DNA of 64,000 nucleotides from JABDMD01 sp965203475 (lineage in GTDB: Bacteria > Pseudomonadota > Gammaproteobacteria > UBA4575). Below are positions 42,257 through 49,787 of this stretch, piece after piece. The stretch spans positions 1,860,001-1,924,000 of the forward strand of contig OZ241890.1 in the NCBI GenBank assembly GCA_965203475.1. The letters are read 5' to 3'. The position numbers and the translations under genes were made by a program. A model generated the notes under the pieces. It was not told where the DNA came from. It worked only from the letters and a program-made list of their open reading frames with translations, and made no database searches. How positions within the stretch are numbered: position 1 is the first letter of the stretch; the number at the start of each line of letters is the position of its first letter.

Positions 42257-42442
42257 ATGGAATCATTTATCAACATGAATCTACCCTCATTTTTGATGTT
42301 GATATTTTTCATCGGTGTCGTGATTTCTATTTGGAAGGCACTAGACCCGATTCGACAACAAAACCGAAGGCCAAAATATTTTTTAATCACACTAGTTTGT
42401 TTTATAGGATTTTTATTTGTTAGTTATTGGGATAAAACTTAA
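42257..42442 (+). CDS. Small two-span membrane protein
   Basis: From the ATG at 42257 the product is 61 aa, with hydrophobic segments at about 7-25 and 40-57 and a basic loop (PIRQQNRRPKYF). A TTG start at 42233 or an ATG at 42275 is also possible; none has a clear ribosome site. The stop is five bases before the acetyltransferase gene, so they are probably co-transcribed. A competing frame at 42205-42423 is not hydrophobic and ends 24 bases before the next gene, so I preferred this one. No family is recognised. Confidence 0.45.
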   Translation: MESFINMNLPSFLMLIFFIGVVISIWKALDPIRQQNRRPKYFLITLVCFIGFLFVSYWDKT

Positions 42443-42447
42443 AAATT

Positions 42448-42894
42448 ATGACCAAAGTCAAAGTTCTAGGAAAGGATGACTTTAAATCCTTAAACGAGTT
42501 GTTAAGATTATATGAAGACGTCTTTGAAATGAAAGACTTTGTTATGCCTAGTGATAACTATCTTCAATCATTACTAGTAAAGGAAGGGCTTACTTTTTTA
42601 GTTGCGATAATTGATGAAAAAATTGTGGGTGGACTAACGGCACATGACTTGCCTTCAACTTATTTTGAAGCTAATGAAGTGTATGTTTACGATTTGGCGG
42701 TTGCAAAAAAACACCAATACCAGGGCATTGGGAAATTACTTTTAACTGAGCTTAAAAAGATATGTCATCAAAAAGGTGAGCGTGAATTCTTTTTACAGGC
42801 TGATATCAATGATTCACATGCCATTGACTTTTACCGCTCAACCGGTGGAATTCCGGAAGAAGTAATTCACTTTTCGTATAATACTACTAAGTAG
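42448..42894 (+). CDS. GNAT acetyltransferase similar to AAC(3)-I
   Basis: The 148-aa product is a GNAT N-acetyltransferase. The acetyl-CoA loop is HQYQGIGKLLL (about residues 91-101). The sequence around it (VYVYDLAVAKKHQYQGIG, FFLQADINDS, EEVIHFSYN) resembles the AAC(3)-I aminoglycoside acetyltransferase group as I recall AAC(3)-Ia (IYIYDLAVSGEHRRQGIA, VQADYGDDPA, EEVMHFDID). Resistance activity is not shown by sequence, and this may be a chromosomal relative with another substrate. It is followed by the repeat at 42921. AAC(3)-I genes are often found as integron cassettes, which adds interest to this context. Confidence 0.85.
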   Translation: MTKVKVLGKDDFKSLNELLRLYEDVFEMKDFVMPSDNYLQSLLVKEGLTFLVAIIDEKIVGGLTAHDLPSTYFEANEVYVYDLAVAKKHQYQGIGKLLLTELKKICHQKGEREFFLQADINDSHAIDFYRSTGGIPEEVIHFSYNTTK

Positions 42895-42920
42895 AATAAA
42901 TTAGGTTGGTACCAATAAAC

Positions 42921-43042
42921 TACAAACATAAATTGTCGGCTTGCGACCCTGAGCGCATGGATGCGCGAATAAGAGTTCCATCAAGGATGATGCAGCAGAT
43001 TAATATTCTTATAATGCCTGCTAACGACCCAAAGCGGACATT
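42921..43042 (-). repeat. Hairpin-rich repeat, copy 1 of a near-identical pair
   Basis: This 122-bp element is repeated at 43622-43743. The last 95 bases (42948-43042) are identical; the first 27 differ at about six positions. It contains a GCGCAT/ATGCGC hairpin, a CATCA/TGATG hairpin and the TAACGACCC AAAGCGGACATT end, which is the reverse complement of the unit stacked at 988-1369. It lies between the acetyltransferase gene and the next small gene. Confidence 0.9.
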
Positions 43043-43069
43043 ATAAATTCAAATCAATTTCCTCTAAGA

Positions 43070-43564
43070 ATGCTAAAAAAGATTGAACGATCTAATGCTG
43101 ACAAAATTTTAAGACGATTTGCTAATCGAATTAAACCAATAGGATTTATCAGGACGAAAACAACATTCTTTGTTCGAGATACTGATTTAGTTGCAGAATT
43201 TATTCATGTGCATAAATATACTTTTGGACCATACTTCCGCATACATACATGTATAAGAGTTCTAAATGATGCGAGAGACTTTATTGCCTTAACTGGCCCA
43301 ATTGAGAGTGAATTTAAAACAAAGACATATAAATTTGAATTTGATGAATCAAAAGAGTCTGTGGAAAATTGTGCTGAGGAAATGGCTAATTTTGTAGAAA
43401 ATGAATCTGTTCCTTGGTTTAAACGTTGGGAAAATACGAAGTTATTGCTTGATGATGACTCTCCATTAAATGATCAAGATAAACAGTATTTAACTGATGC
43501 GATGCAAGGAAATGTAATAAAAAAATACGTAGAGCAATCAAGAGCATTACTGAAACTTCAATGA
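43070..43564 (+). CDS. Orphan protein, weakly DUF4304-like, between two repeats
   Basis: The 164-aa product has no signal or membrane segment. Its first half (FANRIKPIGFIRTKTTFFVRDTDLVAEFIHVHKY, read in parts) has the look of DUF4304-type proteins, with a GF-R/K-x-x-T-F-F pattern and strand-rich FRIHTCIRVL, but the match is weak. The second half is acidic and helical (DESKESVENCAEEMANF). The gene starts 27 bases after repeat copy 1 and ends 57 bases before copy 2, so a 701-bp repeat-plus-gene unit can be drawn. Function unknown. Confidence 0.6.
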   Translation: MLKKIERSNADKILRRFANRIKPIGFIRTKTTFFVRDTDLVAEFIHVHKYTFGPYFRIHTCIRVLNDARDFIALTGPIESEFKTKTYKFEFDESKESVENCAEEMANFVENESVPWFKRWENTKLLLDDDSPLNDQDKQYLTDAMQGNVIKKYVEQSRALLKLQ

Positions 43565-43621
43565 TCGCTATTGGCTGAAAGGAGACTTAATTGAGGTTTA
43601 AAGAGGTTGGATTCAAAAATT

Positions 43622-43743
43622 TACAAACTTAAAACGTCAGCTTTCGATCCTGAGCGCATGGATGCGCGAATAAGAGTTCCATCAAGGATGATGCAGCAGA
43701 TTAATATTCTTATAATGCCTGCTAACGACCCAAAGCGGACATT
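43622..43743 (-). repeat. Hairpin-rich repeat, copy 2
   Basis: This is the second near-identical copy of the 122-bp element (95 bases identical, 43649-43743). Its GCGGACATT end lies four bases before the ATG of the 123-aa membrane protein, so it occupies the place of a promoter or leader for that gene. Confidence 0.9.
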
Positions 43744-43747
43744 TTGA

Positions 43748-44119
43748 ATGTTAGACATCTTTTCAAAACCTGTAATCGCATTAATTTTAGTCGCAATAAT
43801 TTTCATTTTGCTTTTTGGTAAGTATTGGCGAGTACCTATTGATCATGCGCATTGGAATAAAAATACGAAGCGCGCTACTTACCTCACAATTTTAATAATT
43901 CTAACAGGTGTGTTTTTAACTGATATAGATGCAATAAGATCATCAATTTACTGTATTGGAGCATTGTCACTATTACTTTATCCATGGTTTAGATGGGATA
44001 CACCAAGAAGGTATTTTCATGAACTTGCGCCAATAGAATATAATTTAGTATTTGGTTGGGCTGGGATAATAATTTGTTTATCTTGGGTTATTTTTCGGCT
44101 CTACACTGATAATTTTTAG
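43748..44119 (+). CDS. Small multi-pass membrane protein between repeats
   Basis: The 123-aa product has hydrophobic segments at about 6-24, 44-61, 66-80 and 96-118, with DTPRRYFHELAPIEYN in a loop. The length and topology resemble the 124-aa protein at 600-974, but I see no clear sequence similarity between them. The start lies four bases after repeat copy 2, with no visible ribosome site apart from bases of the repeat itself (GCGGACATTTTGA). It is followed at 44141 by a third, divergent repeat in the opposite orientation. No family is recognised. Confidence 0.55.
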   Translation: MLDIFSKPVIALILVAIIFILLFGKYWRVPIDHAHWNKNTKRATYLTILIILTGVFLTDIDAIRSSIYCIGALSLLLYPWFRWDTPRRYFHELAPIEYNLVFGWAGIIICLSWVIFRLYTDNF

Positions 44120-44140
44120 CAAGTATTTCTAGTACAAGAA

Positions 44141-44260
44141 TGGCCACTTCTGGCCGAAAGTCGACGTTTTAAATTCTTCGAACTTTAACCGGTTGCATCG
44201 TCCCTGATGGAACTCTTATTCGCATATCCCTATGCTCACTATTGGCCGAAAGCAGACATT
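44141..44260 (+). repeat. Divergent repeat copy in opposite orientation
   Basis: The element reads GCATCGTCCCTGATGG, then AACTCTTATTCGC, an ATATCCCTAT-type hairpin, and ends TTGGCCGAAAGCAGACATT. It corresponds to the other copies in plus orientation, with GGCCGAAAGC in place of GGGTCGTTAGC. A second GGCCGAAAG lies at its left end (44152). It fills the gap between the 123-aa gene and the convergent DUF971 gene. Confidence 0.8.
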
Positions 44261-44278
44261 AGGAATGTAAGCTGTCTA

Positions 44279-44641
44279 CTAATTCTGACTGGGCTCATAG
44301 CCCGCTTCTTTCAAACGCTCTTGATATTTTTTCCAATTTGCTTCTTGATTAATGCCTAAATCATACAAATGATCCCAGGAAAAAATGCCGGAATCATGAT
44401 TATCATCAAAGACTAATTGCACGGCGTAGTTCCCCACAGGATTAATGGCGGTGATATTTACATCTTCCTTGCCTACTTGTAGTACTTCTTGTCCAGGGCC
44501 ATGGCCTTGTACTTCGGCCGAAGGAGAATGAGTGCGTAAATATTCACAAGACAACTCAAAGTGCTGACCATCATCAAATTCAATTTCAAGAAATCTTGAT
44601 TTTTGGTGTAGTTCAATTTTTGTAGGAACAGCTTTTGCCAA
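44279..44641 (-). CDS. DUF971 protein
   Basis: The 120-aa product is a single DUF971 domain, related to the N-terminal domain of gamma-butyrobetaine hydroxylase. It has LEIEFDDGQHFELSCEYLRTHSPSAEVQG in parts, INPVGNYAVQLVFDDNHDSGIFSW and LYDLG. It lies 12 bases after hslU on the same strand, a very common neighbourhood in gammaproteobacteria. Its role is not established; a link to Fe-S metabolism has been proposed for the domain in other proteins. Confidence 0.92.
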   Translation of the reverse strand: MAKAVPTKIELHQKSRFLEIEFDDGQHFELSCEYLRTHSPSAEVQGHGPGQEVLQVGKEDVNITAINPVGNYAVQLVFDDNHDSGIFSWDHLYDLGINQEANWKKYQERLKEAGYEPSQN

Positions 44642-44653
44642 TGAAGTAATCCT

Positions 44654-45982
44654 TTATAGTATATATTTTGAAAGATCTTGGTCTTTAACCAATTCACCAA
44701 TATTGTCATCTACGTAATTTGCATCCACCATCACTTTGCTGCCACTTTCATCTGGTGCTGCATAAGAAATATTTTCTAACAAGCGCTCCATTACGGTGTG
44801 CAAACGTCGTGCACCAATGTTCTCTGTAGATTCATTTACATCATGTGCAATTTGCGCCACTTTTCGCACTCCATCTTCCGCAAATGAAAGCGCAACACCT
44901 TCCGTTTCCATTAAGGCCGAATATTGTTCGGTTAGTGAAGCATCCGGTTCTGTCAAAATGCGTACAAAATCATCCGCACTTAAAGCTTTAAGTTCTACCC
45001 GAATCGGCAATCGCCCTTGAAGCTCTGGAATTAAATCGGAAGGTTTGGATACATGAAAGGCACCCGAAGCAATAAATAAAATATGATCGGTTTTCACCAT
45101 GCCATACTTAGTGTTAATGGTGCAGCCTTCAACCAGCGGTAATAAATCACGCTGTACGCCTTCACGTGATACATCCGCACCACTGGTTTCACCGCGTTTT
45201 GCGACTTTATCGATTTCATCTAAAAACACGATGCCGTTTTGTTCTACATTATCAAGAGCGGTGGCTTTTAATTCTTCTTCGTTAATTAGCTTATGTGCTT
45301 CTTCATCGATTAAAGCTTTCATCGCATCTTCAATACGCATTTTGCGCGTTTTCTTGCGACCGGGATTCATGTTTTGAAACATGCCCTGTAATTGACTGGC
45401 CATATCTTCCATACCAGGGGGCGTCATAATTTCAATTCCGACTGGAGCCGCAGAAAGCTCAATTTCTATTTCAGTATCGTTTAAATCCCCTTCACGTAAC
45501 TTTTTACGAAACTTTTGACGAGTCTCACTGGCAAACTCAGGTTTGTCTTCGCTTAAAGGATCTACACGTGGTGGAACTAAAATATCTAAAATTCGCTCTT
45601 CGGCGGCTTCTTCCGCACGAAAACGCACTTTTTCCATTTCGATTTCACGCGTCATCTTTACCGAACGATCGACTAAGTCTCGAATAATAGAATCAACTTC
45701 TTTACCGACATAACCCACTTCTGTGAATTTTGTCGCTTCAACTTTTATAAATGGCGCATTGGCAAGACGCGCAAGACGACGCGCAATTTCTGTTTTTCCT
45801 ACGCCGGTAGGGCCCATCATTAAAATATTTTTCGGCGTTACTTCTGCACGTAATTCTTCAGGCAATTGTTGGCGCCGCCAACGATTTCGCAACGCAATCG
45901 CTACCGCACGCTTGGCCTCATCTTGTCCTACGATGTGTTTGTCCAACTCTTGGACAATTTCTCTTGGGGTCATGTTTGACAT
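44654..45982 (-). CDS. hslU: ATP-dependent protease ATPase subunit HslU
   Basis: HslU is the AAA+ unfoldase of the HslUV protease. From the ATG at 45982 (SNMTPREIVQELDKHIVGQ) the product is 442 aa, the normal length. A longer frame to 46045 overlaps hslV and lacks family support. Walker A is GPTGVGKTEIARRLA, Walker B is GIVFLDEIDK, and the pore motif GYVG is in EVGYVGKEVD. The I-domain (about 110-240) and the C-terminal KYIL end that docks into HslV are present. It starts 7 bases after the hslV stop. Confidence 0.97.
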   Translation of the reverse strand: MSNMTPREIVQELDKHIVGQDEAKRAVAIALRNRWRRQQLPEELRAEVTPKNILMMGPTGVGKTEIARRLARLANAPFIKVEATKFTEVGYVGKEVDSIIRDLVDRSVKMTREIEMEKVRFRAEEAAEERILDILVPPRVDPLSEDKPEFASETRQKFRKKLREGDLNDTEIEIELSAAPVGIEIMTPPGMEDMASQLQGMFQNMNPGRKKTRKMRIEDAMKALIDEEAHKLINEEELKATALDNVEQNGIVFLDEIDKVAKRGETSGADVSREGVQRDLLPLVEGCTINTKYGMVKTDHILFIASGAFHVSKPSDLIPELQGRLPIRVELKALSADDFVRILTEPDASLTEQYSALMETEGVALSFAEDGVRKVAQIAHDVNESTENIGARRLHTVMERLLENISYAAPDESGSKVMVDANYVDDNIGELVKDQDLSKYIL

Positions 45983-45989
45983 AGAGTCG

Positions 45990-46523
45990 TTACAGCTCTT
46001 CGATAGAAATATTTGTATTGGTGTAAATACAAATGTTAGCCGCAATGTTGAGAGATTTTTCTACAATTTCGTTTGCACTTAACTCTGTGTTATCCAGCAT
46101 GGCACGTGCGGCTGCTTGGGCAAAAGGTCCGCCCGAACCGATTGCCACTAACGAGTCTTCTGGCTCAATTACATCACCATTTCCAGAAATAATAAGTGAT
46201 GTATCTTCATCCGCTACCGCAAGTAAGGCTTCTAGTCTTCTCAACATGCGATCAGTGCGCCAATCTTTCGCCAATTCCACCGCAGCACGCGTCAGTTGGC
46301 CATTATGCTGTTCCAGTTTGGTTTCAAAACGTTCAAATAAAGTAAACGCATCGGCTGTGCCTCCAGCAAATCCGGCAATCACTTTGTCTTGGTACAGGCG
46401 ACGAATTTTTCGTGCATTACCTTTCATAATGGTATTACCCAACGAAACCTGACCATCGCCGCCGAGCGCTACCTTACCATTGCGTCTTACAGACACAATG
46501 GTAGTGCCTTTGAATTGTTCCAT
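45990..46523 (-). CDS. hslV: ATP-dependent protease peptidase subunit HslV
   Basis: HslV forms the proteolytic double ring of HslUV. The 177-aa product reads MEQFKG-TTIVSVRRNGKVALGGDGQ. The catalytic Thr is therefore residue 7, exposed only after removal of a six-residue N-terminal extension; E. coli HslV has Thr right after Met. The rest, LGNTIMKGNARKIRRL, GFAGGTADAFTLFERFE and LIISGNGDVIEP, is canonical. It heads the hslV-hslU-DUF971 operon behind a sigma-32-like promoter at 46562-46590. Confidence 0.97.
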   Translation of the reverse strand: MEQFKGTTIVSVRRNGKVALGGDGQVSLGNTIMKGNARKIRRLYQDKVIAGFAGGTADAFTLFERFETKLEQHNGQLTRAAVELAKDWRTDRMLRRLEALLAVADEDTSLIISGNGDVIEPEDSLVAIGSGGPFAQAAARAMLDNTELSANEIVEKSLNIAANICIYTNTNISIEEL

Positions 46524-46561
46524 GGATAAAATTGAATTGTTTATTTAGACATCCTTATTGT

Positions 46562-46590
46562 ACATGAGGATGCCCTTACACTTTTTCAAG
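46562..46590 (-). promoter_or_regulatory. Heat-shock (sigma-32) type promoter of hslVU
   Basis: On the minus strand CTTGAAA (46584-46590) and CCTCATGT (46562-46569) are separated by 14 bases. The E. coli sigma-32 consensus is CTTGAAA with CCCCATNT at 13-15 bases. Transcription would begin near 46555, about 30 bases before the hslV ATG. Confidence 0.75.
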
Positions 46591-46632
46591 TGCAACGAAA
46601 AAAGTTTTAGATTCCTTGGAGAAAAGTGAGGT

Positions 46633-47625
46633 TTATGCTTCGTTATTGTCTTCAGAATTTTCGTCTATGGACAAATGCTCATCTATTTTGTCACTTGACG
46701 ATGCATCATGTTTTCTAGCACGTGGATGCGCACGATCATACACCTGGGCCAAATGTTGAAAATCGAGATGGGTATAGATTTGTGTGGTACTGATGTCAGC
46801 GTGCCCCAGCATTTCTTGCACCGCACGCAAATCTCCACTGGATTCCAGTAAATGACTGGCAAAAGAATGGCGCAACATATGCGGATGTACATGTTTATCT
46901 AGCCCCTGTTCTCTTCCCATTTGTGCCATGCGTTGTTGCACGGCACGGGGTGATAATCGATTTCCGCGATTATTTACAAATACAGCCTGTTCATTTTCGG
47001 CCACGATGGTCGGTCTTGCATCTAACCATCTGCGCAATGCCTTGCATGCCGTAGTACCAATCGGTAGATAACGAGTTTTGCTACCTTTACCTGTAACCTG
47101 CACTTGGGCATTAGTCAGATCGACAGTATCCACATTCAAGTTAACAAGTTCTGCTAAACGCAGGCCTGATGAATACATCAACTCCATCATAGCGTGATCA
47201 CGCAGCTTTAATGGGCTTTGTGGACCTTCGGTGAGCAAGCGATTTACTTCATCCACATCCAGCAGATGCGGAAGTTTTTTCTCAGCACTGGGAGCACGAA
47301 CATCAGCCACGGGATTATGTTCCACTAAATGCTCACGCATTAAGAAATTGTAAAAACCTCGAATGGCGCTTAAAGCGCGTTGCAAACTACGTGCCGATAC
47401 TCCACGACGTCGGCGTGAGCCTGCAAAGTTTCGCACATGCAAACTATCAACTTCACAACAATCAGTTACGTTGATAGCGTTAATAAATTCAATAAATTGC
47501 TGAATATCGCGCTGATAATTTTCAATCGTAGCGAAGGAATATCTACGTTCGTCTTTTAAATAACGTAAATAATTTTGAAGGAGTTCTTCTGTTGTTGCCG
47601 GACTGGTAACTATCGCCATAGGCAA
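46633..47625 (-). CDS. xerC: Tyrosine recombinase XerC
   Basis: XerC with XerD resolves chromosome dimers at dif. The 330-aa product has the SAM-like N-terminal core-binding domain (about 10-95) and a catalytic domain. Arg is in SSGLRLAEL, His-x-x-Arg in HPHMLRHSFASHLL, His in LGHADISTTQIY and the nucleophile Tyr at the end of that motif. About 30 acidic residues after HPRARK form a longer tail than in E. coli XerC (298 aa). It is 94 bases downstream of the DUF484 gene; dapF-DUF484-xerC is a conserved order. Confidence 0.95.
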   Translation of the reverse strand: MPMAIVTSPATTEELLQNYLRYLKDERRYSFATIENYQRDIQQFIEFINAINVTDCCEVDSLHVRNFAGSRRRRGVSARSLQRALSAIRGFYNFLMREHLVEHNPVADVRAPSAEKKLPHLLDVDEVNRLLTEGPQSPLKLRDHAMMELMYSSGLRLAELVNLNVDTVDLTNAQVQVTGKGSKTRYLPIGTTACKALRRWLDARPTIVAENEQAVFVNNRGNRLSPRAVQQRMAQMGREQGLDKHVHPHMLRHSFASHLLESSGDLRAVQEMLGHADISTTQIYTHLDFQHLAQVYDRAHPRARKHDASSSDKIDEHLSIDENSEDNNEA

Positions 47626-47719
47626 TTCATTTCTACAAAAGTTATTACTACTTTAACACTTTTTAGAAATTTTTTATTTTTAGAAGTGTTTTAAAAGATA
47701 AAAGTATTGTAATTACGTA

Positions 47720-48454
47720 TTAAGTGGCAAATTGTTGTAGTTTTGCACTAATAATTTCGCCCAAGTTTCCTAAAAACATTGTTCCCATTCCGCTTTGGAA
47801 ACGTGCAGCATCTGTACTGCCTAAAAATAATACGCCAAATCTTTCTTCGCGCTTTAACGCAACCGCTGCAGCCGACCGAATTGGTTTTTTATCGTTATCA
47901 ATGATGAAAGCACTATCAATTTGGCGTTTGGTCAAAAAAGCAACGCCACGACGTCGGCTGGAGAATAAGTCTTGCACTAATTTTGATTTCTGTAATTCTG
48001 CACTCATTTTTTTACAATTAGCCATCTTTGTGGTGGGCATAGTGCCAAATAACTGCATATTCACCAGCGTACCTGGAAAATCTTTGCGCAAAAGCTCTTG
48101 TACATTGTTTAGTGTGTCATCAAACCCAACAATAGAAACGATGCCTAGGGTTAATGCGTGCAATCGACGGTTAACTTTTTCATTATCCTTGGCAACCGTG
48201 ATGAGTTGATGCAGTTTGTGCTCAATTTCTTTATTCTTTTCCCGAAGCATTTCCACTTGACGCTCAACCAAAGAAACAGCTTCACCCGTTTCGTGTGGTA
48301 TAGCGAGTGTTTCAATCAGCTCACTATGGTGGGTAAAGAAGTCACTATGCGTACGCAAATATCTTGCAACATCTTCACGCGTTAGTTTGGGAACAGAAAC
48401 GGCAACATTACTATTGGAAGAAATTTCTGTTTTCGTCTTGGTTTGTGTGGTCAT
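47720..48454 (-). CDS. DUF484 (GAF-like) protein
   Basis: The 244-aa product is a DUF484 protein. Its N-terminal part has LTREDVARYLRTHSDFFTHH and HETGEAVSLVERQVEMLR, a coiled-coil linker follows (about 70-100), and a GAF-like domain fills the rest (RSAAAVALKREERFGVLFLGSTDAARFQSGMGT, read in parts). Function is unknown. Its start overlaps the dapF stop by four bases, indicating coupling, and xerC follows, as in many gammaproteobacteria. Confidence 0.93.
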   Translation of the reverse strand: MTTQTKTKTEISSNSNVAVSVPKLTREDVARYLRTHSDFFTHHSELIETLAIPHETGEAVSLVERQVEMLREKNKEIEHKLHQLITVAKDNEKVNRRLHALTLGIVSIVGFDDTLNNVQELLRKDFPGTLVNMQLFGTMPTTKMANCKKMSAELQKSKLVQDLFSSRRRGVAFLTKRQIDSAFIIDNDKKPIRSAAAVALKREERFGVLFLGSTDAARFQSGMGTMFLGNLGEIISAKLQQFAT

Positions 48455-49281
48455 AGAGTTAGGCTCCCCTCAAAACTTAATTCTGCTGGGCCGGTCATGT
48501 ATACCGGTACAGCGGATTCGGAACATTCAATGTGTAAATTTCCGCCAGGTAACTGCACAGTAACTTTCTCCTCTAATAAGCTCTGTGTCTGGCCAACGGC
48601 AACTGCAGCACAAGCGCCTGTGCCACATGCGCTAGTTTCACCCACGCCACGCTCGAAAACGCGTAAAGCAATATGCGCACGATCAAGGATCTGCATAAAA
48701 CCGACGTTGGCTTTATTAGGAAACATAGAATGTGTTTCGATTAAGGGGCCTAATGTTGAAACCGGTGCTTGATCAATATCTTCGACTTGTAAAACTGCAT
48801 GTGGATTGCCCATGGAAACCGCACCAATCTCTATTTTCTGGCCTTCAACTTCGAGCATATAGCTCGTAGCTTGATGGGCGACAGAAAATGGGATTTGTTG
48901 TGGTTCGAAGACAGCTGGGCCCATGTCCACAGTAACCAAGCCATCATCGCGAAGATTAATATGATATACACCACTAATTGTTTTGATATTTATTGATGAT
49001 TTATCGCTGAGTCCATTTTGTGAAATGAATTTACCAATACAACGTGCTCCATTTCCACATTGCTCAACTTCCTCACCATTGCTGTTGTAGATTTGATAAT
49101 TAAAATCAATATCATTTTCTTGTGATGATTTTATGACTAAAATTTGATCGCATCCTACACCTAATCTTCGATCTGCAATCCAACGTAATTGTTCAGTTGA
49201 AAGCTGAACATTTTGATTAACAGAATCAAAGATAACGAAATCATTACCTAATCCGTGCATTTTTGCAAATCGAAATTGCAT
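48451..49281 (-). CDS. dapF: Diaminopimelate epimerase
   Basis: DapF interconverts LL- and meso-diaminopimelate for lysine and peptidoglycan. The 276-aa product has MHGLGNDFVIFD at the start and the two catalytic cysteines in VEQCGNGARC and SACGTGACA, with GNPHAVLQVED between. The two-fold alpha/beta layout and length are standard. It overlaps DUF484 by four bases. lysA, the next enzyme of the pathway, lies 1.2 kb upstream on the same strand, separated by two small genes. Confidence 0.97.
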   Translation of the reverse strand: MQFRFAKMHGLGNDFVIFDSVNQNVQLSTEQLRWIADRRLGVGCDQILVIKSSQENDIDFNYQIYNSNGEEVEQCGNGARCIGKFISQNGLSDKSSINIKTISGVYHINLRDDGLVTVDMGPAVFEPQQIPFSVAHQATSYMLEVEGQKIEIGAVSMGNPHAVLQVEDIDQAPVSTLGPLIETHSMFPNKANVGFMQILDRAHIALRVFERGVGETSACGTGACAAVAVGQTQSLLEEKVTVQLPGGNLHIECSESAVPVYMTGPAELSFEGSLTL

Positions 49282-49344
49282 AACAGTAATTTGTTTGTGG
49301 AATGACTTTACGTGAAGTTTAAATCTTTAGTTTAAGAATATTGT

Positions 49345-49779
49345 TTAATTCATTAAACGCACATACTCTTTGTATATGCATCTGTCCATCACAGTAAAAA
49401 TATTTTCTCGAACTGCAATGTCTGCACTAGCCTGGTCAATTACTCCTTCTTGTAGCCATATTGCTGGTGCATTTATAGCGATGCATTGTTGTGTGATTAC
49501 AGGAATAAATTTAGGTGCACGAAAAACATCTACCACATCCACTGCAAAGGGTATATCAAGTATAGAGGCATAGGCTTTTTCCCCCAATACTTCTTTAACA
49601 GCGGGACGTACAGGGATGATTTCATAACCAAAGTCTTGCATGGCTTTCGCAACTCGATGACTGGGTCGGTTAGATTTTGGGGATAAGCCAATGACTGCTA
49701 TCTTTTTAACTCGATTGTATAACGCCGTGATATCCTCATCACTTGGCGGTGTGTAATGTATTTCAGATACAGTGTTCAT
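49345..49779 (-). CDS. CoA-binding domain protein (YccU-like)
   Basis: The 144-aa product is a stand-alone Rossmann CoA-binding domain. It has VKKIAVIGLSPKSNRPSHRVAKAM, YEIIPVRP and a C-terminal PAIWLQEGVI with KEYVRLM. E. coli YccU is of this family; the ligand role is known from structures but its physiological function is not. It sits between a methyltransferase gene (8 bases upstream) and dapF (63 bases downstream) on the same strand, so it may be on the lysA-dapF transcript. Confidence 0.88.
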   Translation of the reverse strand: MNTVSEIHYTPPSDEDITALYNRVKKIAVIGLSPKSNRPSHRVAKAMQDFGYEIIPVRPAVKEVLGEKAYASILDIPFAVDVVDVFRAPKFIPVITQQCIAINAPAIWLQEGVIDQASADIAVRENIFTVMDRCIYKEYVRLMN

Positions 49780-49787
49780 GACAATAA

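Noticed and set aside
42205..42423. 72-aa ORF in another frame with a TTG start
   Set aside because: It competes with the hydrophobic 61-aa frame, has no coherent topology and ends farther from the acetyltransferase gene. The choice is not certain.
42921..43743. CRISPR array
   Set aside because: Only two long (95-122 bp) copies 701 bp apart with a gene between; no short regular repeats or spacers and no cas genes.
42921..44260. Integron attC sites
   Set aside because: The repeats are foldable and oriented, but no clear RYYYAAC/GTTRRRY core pair brackets them, and no integrase gene is in the window. Kept only as an analogy.
46033..46452. 139-aa plus-strand ORF opposite hslV
   Set aside because: Antisense shadow of hslV; Ser/Ala-rich without any motif.
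47626..47719. Possible dif or phage attachment site near xerC
   Set aside because: The gap is AT-rich but I see no 28-base dif-like dyad; no integrated element is nearby.
47724..48209. 161-aa plus-strand ORF opposite the DUF484 gene
   Set aside because: Antisense shadow of a conserved gene that is coupled to dapF.
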